Source: Symsagittifera roscoffensis
Taxonomy: Eukaryota; Xenacoelomorpha; Acoela; Convolutidae
Length of the DNA stretch: 64,000 nucleotides
NCBI RefSeq assembly: GCF_963678635.1
Contig: NC_087065.1
Coordinates: 76,425,786 to 76,489,785 of the forward strand
Direction: 5' to 3'
Below, piece after piece: positions 63,692 through 64,000 of the stretch. The notes below the pieces were generated by a model. The model did not search any database. It saw only the letters and a program-made list of their open reading frames with translations, and had not been told where the DNA came from. How positions within the stretch are numbered: the stretch's first letter is position 1; each line of letters opens with the position of its first letter. The translations under genes and the position numbers were made by a program.

Positions 63692-64000
63692 ACTGTTCTT
63701 CAGATTTGATTTGATTCGATTCGATTCCAAGGTTTTGACTCAAGTGAGTAATTAAATGATCAATCAGGATCTAGAAAAGAAGTCACAAATATCACACTTG
63801 TCAGTCTCACTTTAACATATATCGTTAAAATTTTCTTAAAAACAGTTCAGATAAAAAGATATTTATCCTAAAATTTATTAAAATCAATCGGTCTCTAAAA
63901 TTTTGGAATTCGACCTAAGATTGGACAGTCCAAACTTTGGATCTATTCCTAAGATCGTCATTCAGTTGTTCATGGTCACTAACCCCTTCTTACCCACGAT
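63692..64000 (-). other. Region upstream of the giant gene in C
   Basis: Non-coding, corresponding in position to the spacers at 17105-17556 and 20541-20992. AT-rich. By analogy the macrodomain gene should begin a few hundred bases beyond the window edge. Confidence 0.5.

Larger units (their letters stand above)
53017..64000 (-). mobile_element. Element C: 3' half of a giant Gypsy-class element with a nearly complete accessory region
   Basis: Contains the 3' LTR, polypurine tract, 3' UTR, the small terminal gene, the unknown-fold gene and the full coiled-coil/SGNH gene. It continues past the right edge, where by analogy to D the macrodomain gene, pol and gag should lie. It has the same gene order and homologous 3' UTR and LTR as A1 and D, but is clearly diverged from them. 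GC-richer than the host DNA on the left. Confidence 0.8.

Noticed and set aside
63692-63730. Start of the giant gene at a TTG at 63730
   Set aside because: The first ATG in frame is at 63691 and its first residues match the start of the A1 and D copies.

Overview
The window reads as nuclear DNA of a Caenorhabditis-like nematode. The first 13.6 kb is AT-rich, has TTTTCAG-type splice acceptors, and carries two recognisable host genes, both on the minus strand: an MTM-9/MTMR9-type inactive myotubularin (3462-5261) and an RTRAF/hCLE (C14orf166) homologue (11759-12517). Each is one uninterrupted reading frame directly downstream of an acceptor-like site, which fits SL trans-splicing. Around them lie tRNA-derived SINE-like copies, several dispersed repeat families and a 505-bp hAT-type MITE with a perfect 8-bp target-site duplication, sitting just upstream of the RTRAF gene.

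From 13.65 kb to the right edge the window is essentially one array of Ty3/Gypsy-class LTR retrotransposons, all on the minus strand. Left to right: A1 (13649-18010, an internally deleted derivative), D (18140-31673, both LTRs recognisable, inserted into an LTR of its neighbour), B1 (about 31674-41144), B2 (about 41145-52884, sharing an LTR with B1), and C (53017 to beyond 64000, of which only the 3' half is visible). D, B1, B2 and A1 carry the same primer-binding site, complementary to what looks like the tRNA-Asn 3' end. The leaders of D and B hold large tandem-repeat arrays.

The most interesting content is what these elements carry downstream of gag-pol. Reading D, A1, B1, B2 and C together gives the order LTR - tRNA-Asn PBS - long repeat-bearing leader - gag (two CCHC knuckles) - protease - RT/RNase H - integrase with GPF module - an acidic protein ending in a TARG1/OARD1-like macrodomain - a very large protein with a coiled coil and an SGNH/GDSL hydrolase domain - a conserved protein of unknown fold - a small basic terminal protein - LTR. 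No single copy here is intact. D has lost RT/RNase H but keeps integrase. B2 keeps RT/RNase H but has lost integrase. A1 and D share a deletion of about 7 kb through the SGNH region. C keeps the full accessory region with the SGNH catalytic residues, but has one homopolymer frameshift and seven in-frame stops (five UAG, two UGA).

I infer that this is a lineage of giant Gypsy-like elements that acquired an ADP-ribose-linked hydrolase and an esterase-like protein, presumably to act on host modifications or host defence. The domain calls rest on motifs read by eye. Whether the lineage has been described cannot be settled without database searches.
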